From an uncultured Methanobacterium sp. (lineage in GTDB: Archaea; Methanobacteriota; Methanobacteria; Methanobacteriales; Methanobacteriaceae), in NCBI RefSeq assembly GCF_963665055.1, contig NZ_OY762015.1:1470501-1534500 (forward strand): DNA of 64,000 nt. The letters run 5' to 3'. Shown here one piece after another: positions 44,005-56,603 of the stretch. The notes below the pieces were generated by a model. That model saw nothing but the letters and a program-made list of their open reading frames with translations, made no database searches and was not told where the DNA came from. Position numbers and translations under genes: made by a program. How positions within the stretch are numbered: the stretch's first letter is position 1; every line of letters begins with the position of its first letter.

Positions 44005-44622
44005 CTATTCCATAAACTGGAGTAGTTTTTCCATTCCAGCCCCTTCCCTCAGGATGCATGGGGGGCTGACCGTCAGATCTACTACTGTGGAGGAAATTCC
44101 ACCACTACATGGTCCAGAATCAATTAGGATATCTGGATGATCATCCAGATCTTTACGTGCCTCCTGGGCAGATACAGGGGAGGGATGGCCAGATATGTTG
44201 GCACTGGTTGTGGTTATGGGGAATTCCTTTGAAAGTTCTCTGCAAATAGAGTTATCTGGAATTCTAACTCCTATTTTATCCATTCCCCCCGTAATCAACA
44301 ATGGAACTACCTCTTTCTTATTTAAAATGAGTGTATATGGTCCAGGAAGGATTTTCTTGATTATGTCATCTATTTCTGGATTCAAATGGGCTATTTGTTG
44401 AATGTCCTTTACCTGTGAAACACATACTGACACAGGTTTAGTCAAAGGTCTTCCCTTCATAAGGTAAACTTTTAAAAGTGCATCTTCATTGAATACGTTA
44501 GCCCCTAAGCCATACACCGTGTCAGTGGGGTAAACCACAGTTTTACCACAATGCAAACTATCCCTGACCATTCCCATTTTCTCTTTTTCAGGGTTATCTG
44601 GATCAACTCTAATGATTTTCAT
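44005..44622 (-). CDS. L-threonylcarbamoyladenylate synthase (Sua5/YrdC)
   Basis: The enzyme makes threonylcarbamoyl-AMP for the universal t6A37 tRNA modification. The 205-residue form is the YrdC domain alone. Visible signatures are TVYPTDTVYGLGANV (about residues 30-44), KGRPLTKPVSVCV and TTTSANISGHPSP. AAGGTAAG precedes ATG 44622. It diverges from the neighbouring lipid gene across only 55 nt. Confidence 0.94.
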   Translation of the reverse strand: MKIIRVDPDNPEKEKMGMVRDSLHCGKTVVYPTDTVYGLGANVFNEDALLKVYLMKGRPLTKPVSVCVSQVKDIQQIAHLNPEIDDIIKKILPGPYTLILNKKEVVPLLITGGMDKIGVRIPDNSICRELSKEFPITTTSANISGHPSPVSAQEARKDLDDHPDILIDSGPCSGGISSTVVDLTVSPPCILREGAGMEKLLQFME

Positions 44623-44629
44623 CTTTTCT

Positions 44630-44665
<36 letters not shown>

Positions 44666-44677
44666 CATACTTGAAGT

Positions 44678-44680
<3 letters not shown>
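44666..44680 (+). promoter_or_regulatory. 15-nt palindrome over the start codon of the lipid gene
   Basis: CATACTTGAAGTATG is a perfect odd palindrome whose last three bases are the ATG start codon at 44678. It could be an operator or only chance. Confidence 0.35.
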
Positions 44681-45253
<573 letters not shown>

Positions 45254-45329
45254 AAAATATTAAACTCTTAACTTCATTATAAACAGATTTAACAAATTTT
45301 TAACTCTAATTAAGTGCATTAGTGATAAT

Positions 45330-45572
45330 ATGGATGCAATAGACAGAATCAAAAAAGATTTGGACCTTTTTGCAAAAAATATAAAAGAAATAGAATCTAT
45401 AAAAATCAATGGTGAAGAGGAAAAAATTGTGGAAATGGCCAAAAATTATAGGGATGACACCAGATACTACTTGGAACAGAATGATCATCTCACCTCTTTC
45501 GGCTGCATAACCTATGCCCACGGACTTTTAGATGCAGTACGTCTTTTACACAACCTCATAAAGGATGAATAA
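45330..45572 (+). CDS. DUF357 protein
   Basis: This 80-residue helical protein ends with DHLTSFGCITYAHGLLDAVRLLHNL, the hallmark of the archaeal DUF357 family. No ribosome-binding site is obvious before ATG 45330. Function unknown; it stands between lipid synthase and the PhoU-like gene as in related genomes. Confidence 0.85.
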   Translation: MDAIDRIKKDLDLFAKNIKEIESIKINGEEEKIVEMAKNYRDDTRYYLEQNDHLTSFGCITYAHGLLDAVRLLHNLIKDE

Positions 45573-45620
45573 TAATAAAATAATTCCAATTGATTCACCA
45601 AAAAAAATGAAGGTGCTAAA

Positions 45621-46277
45621 ATGAGGAAGTTCTTCGGTAAGGAATCCATGGTGGAGGGACATTCCCGTCAGCATGTGGAACTGGTCTACCAGTGCGTTCA
45701 GAAACTCAGAGAATTAATGCCCCCATTTTACAGGGGCGAGTTTGACATACTGGATGCTAAAGTGATTGAAATGTCAATCCTGGAAACCAAAGCCGATGAA
45801 GTTCGCAGGATCATGGAGATTGAATTCTTTAAAGGAGCTTTCCTTCCCTTTGATCGGGAAGACCGAATAATCCTGGCAGAACTGGTGGATAACGTGGCAG
45901 ATATGACACAGGAAGCCGCTTACGGAATAAGCCTCAGTAGAATCACATTCCCGCCTCATTATAAAAATGATTTTGATGAACTGGTGGAAGAGGTTATCGA
46001 TTCCATTGCTGTTTTAAAAGATTGTATTGAACTCTTGGATGTGGATCTTGGAGAAGCCCTCAAGAAAGCCCATGAAGTTGAAGAACAGGAAATTAAAGTG
46101 GACATAATTGAGAGGCGTATAATTAAAAAACTTTACCAATCTTATCGTGATGAGGAATTTGGCATTTTAAGATTAATAGAACTTAAAGCAATGGTTATCC
46201 GCTTAGGGAATATTGTAGATCGGGCAGAAGATGCCTCAGACAGGGTGCCCATCATCGCTGCCAAGAGAAAAGGTTGA
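45621..46277 (+). CDS. DUF47/PhoU-like protein (TIGR00153 type)
   Basis: This 218-residue all-helical protein has the repeated DUF47 pattern, ILETKADEVRRIMEIEFFKGAFLPFDREDRIILAELVDNVADMTQEAA, with acidic metal-binding residues in both helix pairs. Such proteins often accompany low-affinity phosphate (Pit) transporters, but none is adjacent here. AAGGTG precedes ATG 45621. Confidence 0.88.
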   Translation: MRKFFGKESMVEGHSRQHVELVYQCVQKLRELMPPFYRGEFDILDAKVIEMSILETKADEVRRIMEIEFFKGAFLPFDREDRIILAELVDNVADMTQEAAYGISLSRITFPPHYKNDFDELVEEVIDSIAVLKDCIELLDVDLGEALKKAHEVEEQEIKVDIIERRIIKKLYQSYRDEEFGILRLIELKAMVIRLGNIVDRAEDASDRVPIIAAKRKG

Positions 46278-46494
46278 TATTGGTATAAATAACCATAATT
46301 AGTCTTATAAATACCATGATTAATTAATAAATAATAATTAAGATCCACACTTATACTAAATTATATCTGTTCTTTACTTACTTGATTTTAAATTTCTTTT
46401 ACTTGATTCCAAATTAAAAAACCTATTCCTCTGAAAACAGAAAATTTAAATAAATTAAACTGGGAAAATTAGCGGAATTAGGTGGGAAAATGTA

Positions 46495-47151
46495 ATGAAT
46501 TTCAATGATCCGATTTTAAAGGAAGCTAAAAAGGACTTCCAGTACCTTTTGGAACGTGGTTTTCCCAGAACTGGGGCTTTGGAATATGTGGGGAATCATT
46601 ATCTTCTGGGACAGACTCAAAGAAACTACTTGAATCGCACTGTTTTCTCCCGGGAAAAAATCAAAAGCCGTAAAGATAAATTAATCCTCCTGTCGGATGT
46701 AAAGGGTAAAGATGTTCTTGTGGATGGTTACAATGTTCTCATTACCACTGAAACCATGTTTCAGGGTGCAGATAATTTAATTGTAAACTGTGATGATGGG
46801 GTTACCCGGGATGTTAAAGCAGTTTTTGGGAAATACAAAAGAAATGAAACCACTGAAATAGCTCTGAAATCCATCATATCATTACTGAAACTTTTTAAAC
46901 CCAAAAAGGTGCTTTTTTTCTATGATAGTCCTGTGAGTTTAAGTGGAGAACTGGCCAAAACCACCAAGGACATATTAAACTCCTGTGAAGTTCCAGGTGA
47001 TGCTCAAACTTCAAAAAATGTGGATTTAAAACTAGTTAGGCTATCCCACGAACTAGGGGCAGTGGTGGCCACCAGTGATGGTATAATCATTGATAAAGTA
47101 GATAGAGTCCTGGATATACCGTTTTATGCCTCAAGAACGTGTAAACAATAA
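46495..47151 (+). CDS. DUF434/DUF5616 protein
   Basis: This 218-residue protein has an N-terminal DUF434 domain (EAKKDFQYLLERGFPRTGALEYVGNHYLLGQTQRNYLNR) followed by a PIN-like domain (DVLVDGYNVLITTET with the first acidic residue, and VATSDGIIIDKV near the C-terminus). A nuclease-like fold is likely; function unknown. Confidence 0.82.
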   Translation: MNFNDPILKEAKKDFQYLLERGFPRTGALEYVGNHYLLGQTQRNYLNRTVFSREKIKSRKDKLILLSDVKGKDVLVDGYNVLITTETMFQGADNLIVNCDDGVTRDVKAVFGKYKRNETTEIALKSIISLLKLFKPKKVLFFYDSPVSLSGELAKTTKDILNSCEVPGDAQTSKNVDLKLVRLSHELGAVVATSDGIIIDKVDRVLDIPFYASRTCKQ

Positions 47152-47273
47152 CCTAAAGAATATTGGTATGGGTAATCTAAAGAATAATCTACAGGAATAA
47201 CCTAAGAATAATATTCATTGTAAAATAGGGGAATAGTTAAAGAATATGAGAAAACTATTAAAAAAAATATTTT

Positions 47274-47633
47274 TTATTTATTTAACACTCTTAAAATACA
47301 ATACTCTAAATGATCACGTTTTATAGGCTTACTTACAACAACAGCATCATCTGGTAGTTGCAATGACTTATTTAAACAGTTTTTGATGAAGACCGAGAGA
47401 AAGATAATGGGGATTTTATAAAGATCTTCAATTTTGTGGGCAGCCTCCACACCACTCATTTCACCTTTTAATTTTATGTTGATGATAACCAAGTCAGGAT
47501 TTAAATCTCCTGCCTCTTGAATTGCTTTTTGGCCACTAGGAACTATTTTAACTATATTATGCCCTAATTCTGTTAAAATAGATTTTAAATCTAAAATGGT
47601 TCTTTTGTCGTCTTCAACAATTAAAATCATCAT
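47274..47633 (-). CDS. Stand-alone receiver domain with Asn at the phosphoacceptor site
   Basis: This protein of about 119 residues is a single CheY-like domain. The acidic pair is intact in ILIVEDD and the conserved Lys in VVSKPIK, but the phosphoacceptor position reads DLVIINIKLKGEMSG, where IMD or LMD is usual, so Asp is replaced by Asn (codon AAC at 47480-47478). It may signal without phosphorylation. ATG 47633 or 47630 is the start; a TTG at 47645 is less likely. A TATA-like element about 25-35 nt upstream suggests a leaderless mRNA. No kinase gene is nearby. Confidence 0.8.
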   Translation of the reverse strand: MMILIVEDDKRTILDLKSILTELGHNIVKIVPSGQKAIQEAGDLNPDLVIINIKLKGEMSGVEAAHKIEDLYKIPIIFLSVFIKNCLNKSLQLPDDAVVVSKPIKRDHLEYCILRVLNK

Positions 47634-47759
47634 AACAATCAACAAAATTTAGGCTGTATAATTTATGATATAACATATTAAAGAATAAGGTTTTGGATCT
47701 AAAGAAATAAGGCTTAATCTAAGAATAAGTTTTAGATCTAAGAAATTAGGTTTATGTTT

Positions 47760-47836
47760 TAAAAAATAAAGTTTTTGGGCTTCATACAAGATGAAGCTCA
47801 AAATTTAATCTCTAACTTAATCTGGCGAGAGATTAA
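47760..47836 (-). terminator. Terminator hairpins downstream of fbp
   Basis: Two stems follow the fbp stop codon on the minus strand: TTAATCTCT/AGAGATTAA (47828-47836 with 47805-47813), and GCTTCAT/ATGAAGC (47779-47785 with 47791-47797, five-base loop). A T-rich tract ending in T6 (47761-47766) comes next. Confidence 0.65.
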
Positions 47837-48931
<1,095 letters not shown>

Positions 48932-49183
48932 ATTCTATACACCTCTAAAAAAGTCATGAACGTCTAAAACAGCATTTAAATGCTGAAAAAGGGCGGTTCG
49001 AATCAATAATTATAAACCAGTTTTTAATAAAAACTAGTGTCAAAACAGTCATAAGCCTGTTCTTATTAACCCTTTCTTATTGACAAATTATGATTAGAGG
49101 GACATATAAAAGTTACTATGCTCCCTTTTCGCCGTCCTTCATGGACTTAAATATTCCTTCCGGAACTTATGATAGTTACTTTA

Positions 49184-50200
49184 CTATTTTTCGAAAATTT
49201 CGCGGACTGCTCTGGCCATCTCCTCAGTAGTGGATGTTCCTCCCAGGTCAGGTGTAAGATATTTTCCCTGTTCCAGAACCTTTATCAAAGATTCTTCCAG
49301 TTTAAATGCCTCCTGATGTTCTCCCAAAAAATTAAGCATTAAACAAGCTGATAAAATCATAGCTGCAGGGTTAGCCACACCTTTCCCTGCAATATCAGGG
49401 GCAGAACCATGTACTGGTTCAAACAATCCATTATCATCCCCAATATTAGCAGATGGTGCCATTCCCAGACCACCTACCAGTCCAGCACCCTCATCAGATA
49501 ATATATCACCGAAAAGGTTGGTGGTTACCAGTACCTGGAACTTATATGGATCAGTGACCAGAAACATGGCTGCTGCATCCACATAAAATTCATCAGTCTC
49601 AATATCACTGTAATCATTCATCTGGTTGTATTCATTGGCAACTTTCCAGAACGAATCTCTGAATACACCATCAGTTTTCCTAAGGACGTTGGCCTTATGA
49701 ACTGCAGTTACCCGTTTTTTACCTCTTTTAAGAGCTTCTTTAAATGCTATGTGTGATATGCGCTCTGATGCCTTCCGGGTGATGACTCTTAATGCTGTTG
49801 CCCCCTCTTCGGTGTACTCCTCAATTTCAGAGTAAAGACCTTCGCTGTTTTCCCGAATTATTAAGATATCCAGATCATCGTAAACTGCTTTCACCCCAGG
49901 GTATGATTTAACCGGTCTTAAATTGGCATATAAACCTAATTTTTTTCTGAGTGCAAGTATGGAACCCGCAGTTTTCTGTTCGGGAACGGAGGTAACTGCT
50001 CCGAAAAGAGTTGCATCACTACTTTTCGCCATTTCCACTGTTTCATCCGGCAGATTAGTTCCAGTATCCTTAAAGCAGGCATAACCTGCCCTGGCTTCCT
50101 TAAACTCAAATTCCAGATCAGAAGCTTTGAGAATATCCAGGGTAACCCCCATAACCTCCGGACCTATGCCATCTCCTGATATTACTGTTATTGTGTACAT
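49184..50200 (-). CDS. Isopropylmalate/homoisocitrate dehydrogenase family (AksF or LeuB)
   Basis: This 338-residue protein is a beta-decarboxylating dehydrogenase with ISGDGIGPEVM near the N-terminus, RENSEGLYSEIEE, AVHKANVLRKTDG and NLFGDILSDEGAGLVGGLGMAPS. In methanogens the family has two paralogues: LeuB (leucine) and AksF (2-oxosuberate for coenzyme B). Gene context near HEAT protein and mdh, as I remember it from Methanothermobacter, favours AksF, but the two are not safely told apart by eye. ATG 50200 follows GGATGAT; ATG 50212 lies at that site. Confidence 0.85.
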   Translation of the reverse strand: MYTITVISGDGIGPEVMGVTLDILKASDLEFEFKEARAGYACFKDTGTNLPDETVEMAKSSDATLFGAVTSVPEQKTAGSILALRKKLGLYANLRPVKSYPGVKAVYDDLDILIIRENSEGLYSEIEEYTEEGATALRVITRKASERISHIAFKEALKRGKKRVTAVHKANVLRKTDGVFRDSFWKVANEYNQMNDYSDIETDEFYVDAAAMFLVTDPYKFQVLVTTNLFGDILSDEGAGLVGGLGMAPSANIGDDNGLFEPVHGSAPDIAGKGVANPAAMILSACLMLNFLGEHQEAFKLEESLIKVLEQGKYLTPDLGGTSTTEEMARAVREIFEK

Positions 50201-50212
50201 TTTATCATCCAT

Positions 50213-50814
50213 ATTTTAGTTAATTCCAAGTATTAGTTTATTCCAAGATTAATTTCTTAAATAATAAAAAAATTTAAATCAAAAACAAACCCAGGAATTG
50301 CTCTGTTTTAATCAATCCAACTATTTAATCAATCTAATCTTAAGTCTTTCCACAATCAAATAGTTTCCGGAAAGGATTATGAATTGATCACATAATATTA
50401 GTTATGATCATGATTAAACCTGATACGGGTAGATGATACATTTAGCCAAATAAATTAATTTAAATTATTAGATTTGAATATTAATAGATGAGAACAACGA
50501 TTCGACTAGGGTAATGGTACTAAGAGACTATGGTAATGATAATAAGAGATTATGGTAATGATAATAGAGATTGAGGTTAGTAAAATTATAAAAATGAACT
50601 AAGAATATTTTTCTGGATGTGCCATGATTTTTTCTAGATGTCCAAGGTAATTTGAGGATATACATGTAATGTAAAATAATTTGTGATACACCAATATGGT
50701 AAAATATATGGCCCAGAAAAGAGATAATATATTTTTCTTACAAAAGTTGAGTTTATGTCGATCTGGTTGGCATTAAAAATCCATCAAATTAATTTTTAAA
50801 GGGAGATAATTATT
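50213..50814. other. 602-nt divergent gap with short repeats
   Basis: It holds an imperfect 20-nt tandem repeat around GACTATGGTAATGATAATAA (about 50508-50572, three copies). No RNA gene or ORF with a ribosome-binding site is visible. Promoters for both flanking genes should be here; ATATTAATAG-like and AAAATATATGG (50702-50712) elements are candidates. Confidence 0.5.
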
Positions 50815-51372
50815 ATGGAAGTTGAAAAAAACGTCAAAAGACTGATTGAAACTTTAAAAGACGATGATGAACTTGTGCAAGTCCAGACTACTGAAATGCT
50901 GGAAGAAGTTGGCGAGCCAGCAGTGGACCAGCTCATTGATGCCTTGGATGATGAGGATAAAAATGTCCGTAAGGGATCAGCCAAGGTACTGGGCCTGATT
51001 GGTGAGTCAAGATCCATTGAACCACTTATTGAAACCATGAAGGATGATAATAAATGGGTTCGCAGAGCAGCTTCAGGAGCACTCAGTAATATGGGCCAAT
51101 CCGCGGTGGATCCTCTGATCAAGACGTTACAGGATGATGACTGGAGAGTTAGAGGAGGGGCTGCATGGGCTTTGAGCAATATAAAATCCACCGAATCAAT
51201 AGATCCATTAATTAATGCCATGAACGATGACAGTGGATTTGTAAGAGCAGGTGCAGTAATGGCCCTGGGAAACATTGGCGGAGAAAAAACAGAAGAAGCA
51301 CTTAAAGAAGCACTTACAGATAAAAGTGGATATGTTCGCCGGGTTGCTCAAGGTTTCCTGGATAAAGACTAA
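50815..51372 (+). CDS. HEAT-repeat protein (PBS lyase-like repeats)
   Basis: This 185-residue protein consists of five or six HEAT-like repeats of about 31 residues, each with the pattern DPLIxxLxDDDxxVRxxAAxALxxI. It is a short helical solenoid without catalytic residues, so a protein-binding scaffold is likely. A structurally studied homologue lies beside mdh in Methanothermobacter. AAAGGGAGA precedes ATG 50815. Confidence 0.9.
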   Translation: MEVEKNVKRLIETLKDDDELVQVQTTEMLEEVGEPAVDQLIDALDDEDKNVRKGSAKVLGLIGESRSIEPLIETMKDDNKWVRRAASGALSNMGQSAVDPLIKTLQDDDWRVRGGAAWALSNIKSTESIDPLINAMNDDSGFVRAGAVMALGNIGGEKTEEALKEALTDKSGYVRRVAQGFLDKD

Positions 51373-51457
51373 TTTTTTTTATTTTAATATTATTTATTAA
51401 GGTTAAATTCACAATAATTAAAAGAGATTAACTAAATTATGAAGGACAGGGTGAAAA

Positions 51458-52423
51458 ATGAAGGTTAGTGTAATTGGTGCATCAGGCAGAGTGGGTAAAG
51501 CAGCTGCTTTTTGCCTGGCTGAAGAAAGTGCAGTTAGTGAAGTGGTACTGTTATCCCGTGAAAAAAGCCTGGGCCAGGTCCAGGGCGAAGCTCTGGATAT
51601 GAATGATGCCATGGCTGCCAAGGATATTCGAGTACTCATAACCCCCACTGCCAATTTTGAGGATATAGCAGATTCTAAAATTGTGGTAATTACTTCGGGC
51701 ATGCCCCGAACTCCCGAAATGACCCGTATGGATGTGGCTATCCCTAATGCTAAAATTATAGCTGAATATTCTCAGTTAGTTGCCAAACACGCCCCCGAAT
51801 CCATAATCCTGGTTATCACCAACCCTGTGGATGTCATGACCTACGTGGCATACAAAGCTTCAGGATTTCCACGAAACAGAGTAATAGGATTGGGAAACCA
51901 CTTGGACTCCCTGCGGTTGAAGAACCTTATTGCCAAACATTTCAACATCCATGTAAGTGAAATACACACCCGTATCATAGGAGAACACGGAGACCATATG
52001 GTGCTGCTTTTAAGTTCCACCTCCATTGGTGGAATACTGGTGAAGTACTTCCCCCAGTACCAATCATTTGATGTTGATGCAATTGTGGATAAAGTTAAAA
52101 ATGCAGGCAGTTACGTCATTAACAAGAAGGGTGCCACTGAATATGGACCTGCCTTCGCTATTTCCAACATTGTTAAAACCATTATAAACGATGAAAAAAG
52201 AATACTAACCCTCACCACTTACCTCGACGGTGAAATTGATGATGTAAGCGATGTATGCCTGGGAGTACCTGTAAAATTAGGCATAAATGGAGTGGAACGA
52301 ATTATCAGTGGAAAAATGAGTGATAAAGAACTTGAAGATTTTAAAACAGCTGCCAGAGTTGTTAAAAACGCCACCGATGAAGTGATGGCATCACTGGAAG
52401 GTAAAGTTAACTTTTCAAAATAG
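51458..52423 (+). CDS. mdh: Malate dehydrogenase (LDH/MDH superfamily)
   Basis: The enzyme interconverts oxaloacetate and malate in the incomplete TCA branch. The 321-residue protein has GASGRVGKA (residues 8-16), the substrate loop with GMPRTPEMTRMD, GLGNHLDSLRLK and the catalytic His in GEHGDH (about residue 176). LLSREKS after strand 2, with Ser/Arg instead of Asp, is consistent with NADP(H) use. AGGGTGA precedes ATG 51458. Confidence 0.93.
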   Translation: MKVSVIGASGRVGKAAAFCLAEESAVSEVVLLSREKSLGQVQGEALDMNDAMAAKDIRVLITPTANFEDIADSKIVVITSGMPRTPEMTRMDVAIPNAKIIAEYSQLVAKHAPESIILVITNPVDVMTYVAYKASGFPRNRVIGLGNHLDSLRLKNLIAKHFNIHVSEIHTRIIGEHGDHMVLLLSSTSIGGILVKYFPQYQSFDVDAIVDKVKNAGSYVINKKGATEYGPAFAISNIVKTIINDEKRILTLTTYLDGEIDDVSDVCLGVPVKLGINGVERIISGKMSDKELEDFKTAARVVKNATDEVMASLEGKVNFSK

Positions 52424-52626
52424 CCCTTTTTAAATACATGTTAGAGATTTTCTTATCTTAATGTAATACACTTTAATTTTTACATTATTTTAATTTCTAT
52501 ATTATTAAATCTGTAAAAAACCTATAAAAAAATAGTGTTTTAGGGTCGAATTGTGACCCTATACCTAAAACCTGCTTAAATCAAAAATCTAGTTCAAAAA
52601 TTCTTAACTTACCATATTCCTCAAAC

Positions 52627-52917
52627 TTAATTAGTTCCATTACCACCAGTTTGAGAGTTAGTAGAGGGTGTAACTTGGTCAGTAGATGGTGTAGATGTAT
52701 CAGCAGATGAGGTTGTACTTGCTGTACTTTTAGTGGTGGTTTTTGCTGTGTTGGTTGAGTAAGTAGTCGGGGTATCGTAATTACTACTTGTATCTGTGCT
52801 TTTGTTGCTTATGTTAAGTGTTAAATTCCCGGCGGAGTTCATAATACCCGTGAAATAACCCCCAACAAATGCAAATACTACTATTACCGCTACTAAAGCG
52901 ATAGGTGCTTTTTTCAT
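52627..52917 (-). CDS. Small secreted or anchored Thr/Ser-rich protein
   Basis: This 96-residue protein has an N-terminal hydrophobic helix (IALVAVIVVFAFVGGYFTGI) and a mature part almost entirely Thr, Ser, Asn and Pro, with N-x-S/T sites. It is low complexity and probably a cell-surface filament or spacer. No homology can be judged. Confidence 0.65.
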   Translation of the reverse strand: MKKAPIALVAVIVVFAFVGGYFTGIMNSAGNLTLNISNKSTDTSSNYDTPTTYSTNTAKTTTKSTASTTSSADTSTPSTDQVTPSTNSQTGGNGTN

Positions 52918-53336
52918 ATAATGTCACTCCATAATCCGTGTAATAAAATATTGAATATTTAAATATCGAATATTTTTTTTTAAATTTTTGATATTTTTAT
53001 ATCAATTTAGCTTAATTTAGTAAATTTTTAAATTAGTAAATTTCTGATCCTGAAAAAGGTCATTTAATGGATTATATATTTTAGTGCACATATAATAAGC
53101 TTATCCCTAAAACTGATTTTAAAATATTATTACTTGTATGCAAAATAAGGATTGGAATATTATTTGATTGTTTCCTTAATTCATTGAATTCTATATTATT
53201 ACATTCTTTCTATATCTCAGCGTTTAGTTATCAGCAATGACCCTAGAATGAATATGTTAATTTTTAAAACCCAACAAAGATTTCAAATGTGAACCTGTTT
53301 AAATCAACCTCTTAAAAAAACTTAAAAAAACCGTTT
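52918..53336. other. AT-rich gap after aqpM terminator
   Basis: It contains several TATA-like palindromes (GATATTTTTATATC at about 52988-53001; AATATTTAAATATCGAATATT at about 52955-52975), one of which probably drives the leftward Thr/Ser-rich protein gene. No gene is visible. Confidence 0.45.
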
Positions 53337-53375
53337 AAAAAAAATTAGGGAATGGGACTGTAGTTATACTGTCCC
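53337..53375 (-). terminator. Intrinsic-type terminator after aqpM
   Basis: On the minus strand GGGACAGTA-TAAC-TACAGTCCC folds into a stem with one A-A mismatch and a four-base loop (53354-53375), followed at a short distance by a T8 run (53337-53344). It lies 36 nt after the aqpM stop. Part of the stem sequence (CTGTAGTTATACTGTC) is duplicated over the aqpM stop codon at 53405-53420. Confidence 0.7.
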
Positions 53376-53410
53376 CTATAACTTTAGTTTTACATATATT
53401 CTAACTGTAG

Positions 53411-54157
53411 TTATACTGTCTCCTCTGAAAGATAGCTGTAAACAAATGCAGCTAAAATAGCTCCCACTATTGGACCTATAATATATATAGGGAAGTATGT
53501 CCAGAGGTTAGAACCTCCCATAACCAGATCACCCAAATATGGTCCAAATGTCCTGGCAGGATTCAAAGATGCTCCTGTGATGTTTCCTAAAGTTGTTATC
53601 ACACCAGCAACAGTTAACCCAATTATCAATCCTGCAAATCCTGGAGGAGCTTCCCTGTCCACTGCAACTCCCATTATGGTTAGCATAAGGAGGAATGTTC
53701 CAATGGCTTCTGCCACAATGGCCTGGATGTAACCAATGCCCTGAAATGGCGCAGTAGCACCCAATCCCCCTGTGGTTACTGCGCTCATTCCAATGATGTA
53801 AGCCAGGGCAAAACTGGCCAGTGTTGCTCCGATAAGTTGAGCAAGTATGTAGGGACCAACATCACGTGAGGGGAATTTTTTCACAGACCACAGTGCCAGA
53901 GTCACTGCTGGATTAATATGACAACCTGATATCTTCCCAAATGCATATATACACGCAGTTATAGCCAGTCCAAAAGCCAAACCAATAGCTAACCAATCAC
54001 CAAGGCCTCCCAATACCCCTATACCAATATTAAAGGAGTTGGGAGGTGTTTGACCTGAACTTATCATCAGGGTTATAATTGCTGCTCCTGTACCAAAAAA
54101 AACTAGGATAAATGTTCCAATAAGTTCCGCAACCGAACGTTTCATCAATGAGAACAT
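53411..54157 (-). CDS. aqpM: Aquaporin AqpM
   Basis: This 248-residue MIP channel has six helices and both NPA motifs (CHINPAVTL about residue 82 and SLNPARTFGP about residue 197). The AqpM type of Methanobacteriales passes water, glycerol weakly, and possibly dissolved gases. The upstream DUF2180 gene ends 5 nt before it on the same strand, so they form one operon. Confidence 0.95.
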   Translation of the reverse strand: MFSLMKRSVAELIGTFILVFFGTGAAIITLMISSGQTPPNSFNIGIGVLGGLGDWLAIGLAFGLAITACIYAFGKISGCHINPAVTLALWSVKKFPSRDVGPYILAQLIGATLASFALAYIIGMSAVTTGGLGATAPFQGIGYIQAIVAEAIGTFLLMLTIMGVAVDREAPPGFAGLIIGLTVAGVITTLGNITGASLNPARTFGPYLGDLVMGGSNLWTYFPIYIIGPIVGAILAAFVYSYLSEETV

Positions 54158-54162
54158 TTTAG

Positions 54163-54387
54163 TTATCCTCCTTTAGGATTACCTTTTTTTAAGGCTAAAT
54201 TGCAGTATTTACACAGTATCCTGGGCAGGGTTTCTTTGAGTTTTTCTGCAGGGAAAGGATATCCCCCAGTCCATACCTCATTTTCCTGTCGGATGGCGTG
54301 ATCCATGCATAATCCCATACCACATACTATGCAGATGGCAACTGCATCAGTAGATTTGCCTTCCTCTGCACAGATATAACATTTCAT
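54163..54387 (-). CDS. DUF2180 Cys-rich protein
   Basis: This 74-residue protein has CYICAEEG, CIVCGMGLCMDHA and CKYCNL, enough Cys and His for two zinc sites, typical of DUF2180. It is coupled to aqpM (5 nt spacing), but its role there is unknown. Confidence 0.85.
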   Translation of the reverse strand: MKCYICAEEGKSTDAVAICIVCGMGLCMDHAIRQENEVWTGGYPFPAEKLKETLPRILCKYCNLALKKGNPKGG

Positions 54388-54567
54388 CTTGTTACCCCCT
54401 GAAATTCATGTTTTTTACTAAAATTCGCTTAAAAAATGGGAATAAATAGGTAGTTGATAGGTTGTATTGTTGGTTTAGTGGACTCATTGGTGTAACCGAT
54501 TTGTTTACCCAATTTAATGAACAACCAAGTGTACCCGTCAATTGAACCCAAATCAGCGTACATGAGG

Positions 54568-54582
54568 GTAAATTATACCCAA
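54568..54582. promoter_or_regulatory. Inverted repeat GGGTA-AATTA-TACCC
   Basis: It is a perfect dyad in the 54388-54624 gap, where TACCC recurs several times (near 54508, 54534, 54579 and 54591). It could be a regulator site for the DUF2180-aqpM operon or part of the DUF2193 3' UTR. Confidence 0.35.
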
Positions 54583-54624
54583 AAACTACCCCTATACTCC
54601 GTTAACAGTTACCTAACCCATGGT

Positions 54625-56141
<1,517 letters not shown>

Positions 56142-56506
56142 TACACTAAAAAAATCAATTATTAACAATTAATAATAGTGATCTTCCAGTCTTTTATGAT
56201 TTTCTAAATCCAAAGTAAAAAGGGTTAAAATATTTTTTTAATAGTGAAACGCTTCAAATATTGCTTTATATATAATTAATAGATCTATGTAGATTGAAAA
56301 ATGAAAAACATAAAAAAAGCTAGAAGCTGAAAATTCATGAGCTGACAATTCCAGTGATATTAATAATATTCAAATAATAACCCATTGAAATGGCCAAATA
56401 TTCTATTTTAAAAATTCTTTACTGAATCGATTAAGTTCAACATATATACTTGAATTTAAAATTTATTTCATGATCCATCCCATCATTCTACACCAGAAAT
56501 ATTTAT

Positions 56507-56522
56507 ATAACTGTTCAGTTAT
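56507..56522. promoter_or_regulatory. Palindrome overlapping a TATA element
   Basis: ATAACTG-TT-CAGTTAT is a perfect dyad starting inside ATTTATATAA (56501-56510), a TATA-like element oriented rightward. It would block TBP if bound by a repressor. It is 190 nt upstream of pdxT, so it may belong to an upstream start of that operon or to an unrecognised RNA. The rest of 56125-56600 is AT-rich without a gene. Confidence 0.4.
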
Positions 56523-56603
56523 AATTTAATTAACAGCCAAATTTTAAACATTGTATAAAATTATTAAAGTATTAGTAATTTTATTTCAAATTTATGATTA
56601 ATC

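Noticed and set aside
48985..49015. GGTTCGAATC, like a tRNA T-loop
   Set aside because: The flanks do not form the T stem, and no acceptor, D or anticodon arm can be found in the AT-rich surroundings.
50696..50776. 27-codon ORF from ATG 50696 upstream of the HEAT-repeat gene
   Set aside because: It has no ribosome-binding site and unremarkable composition.
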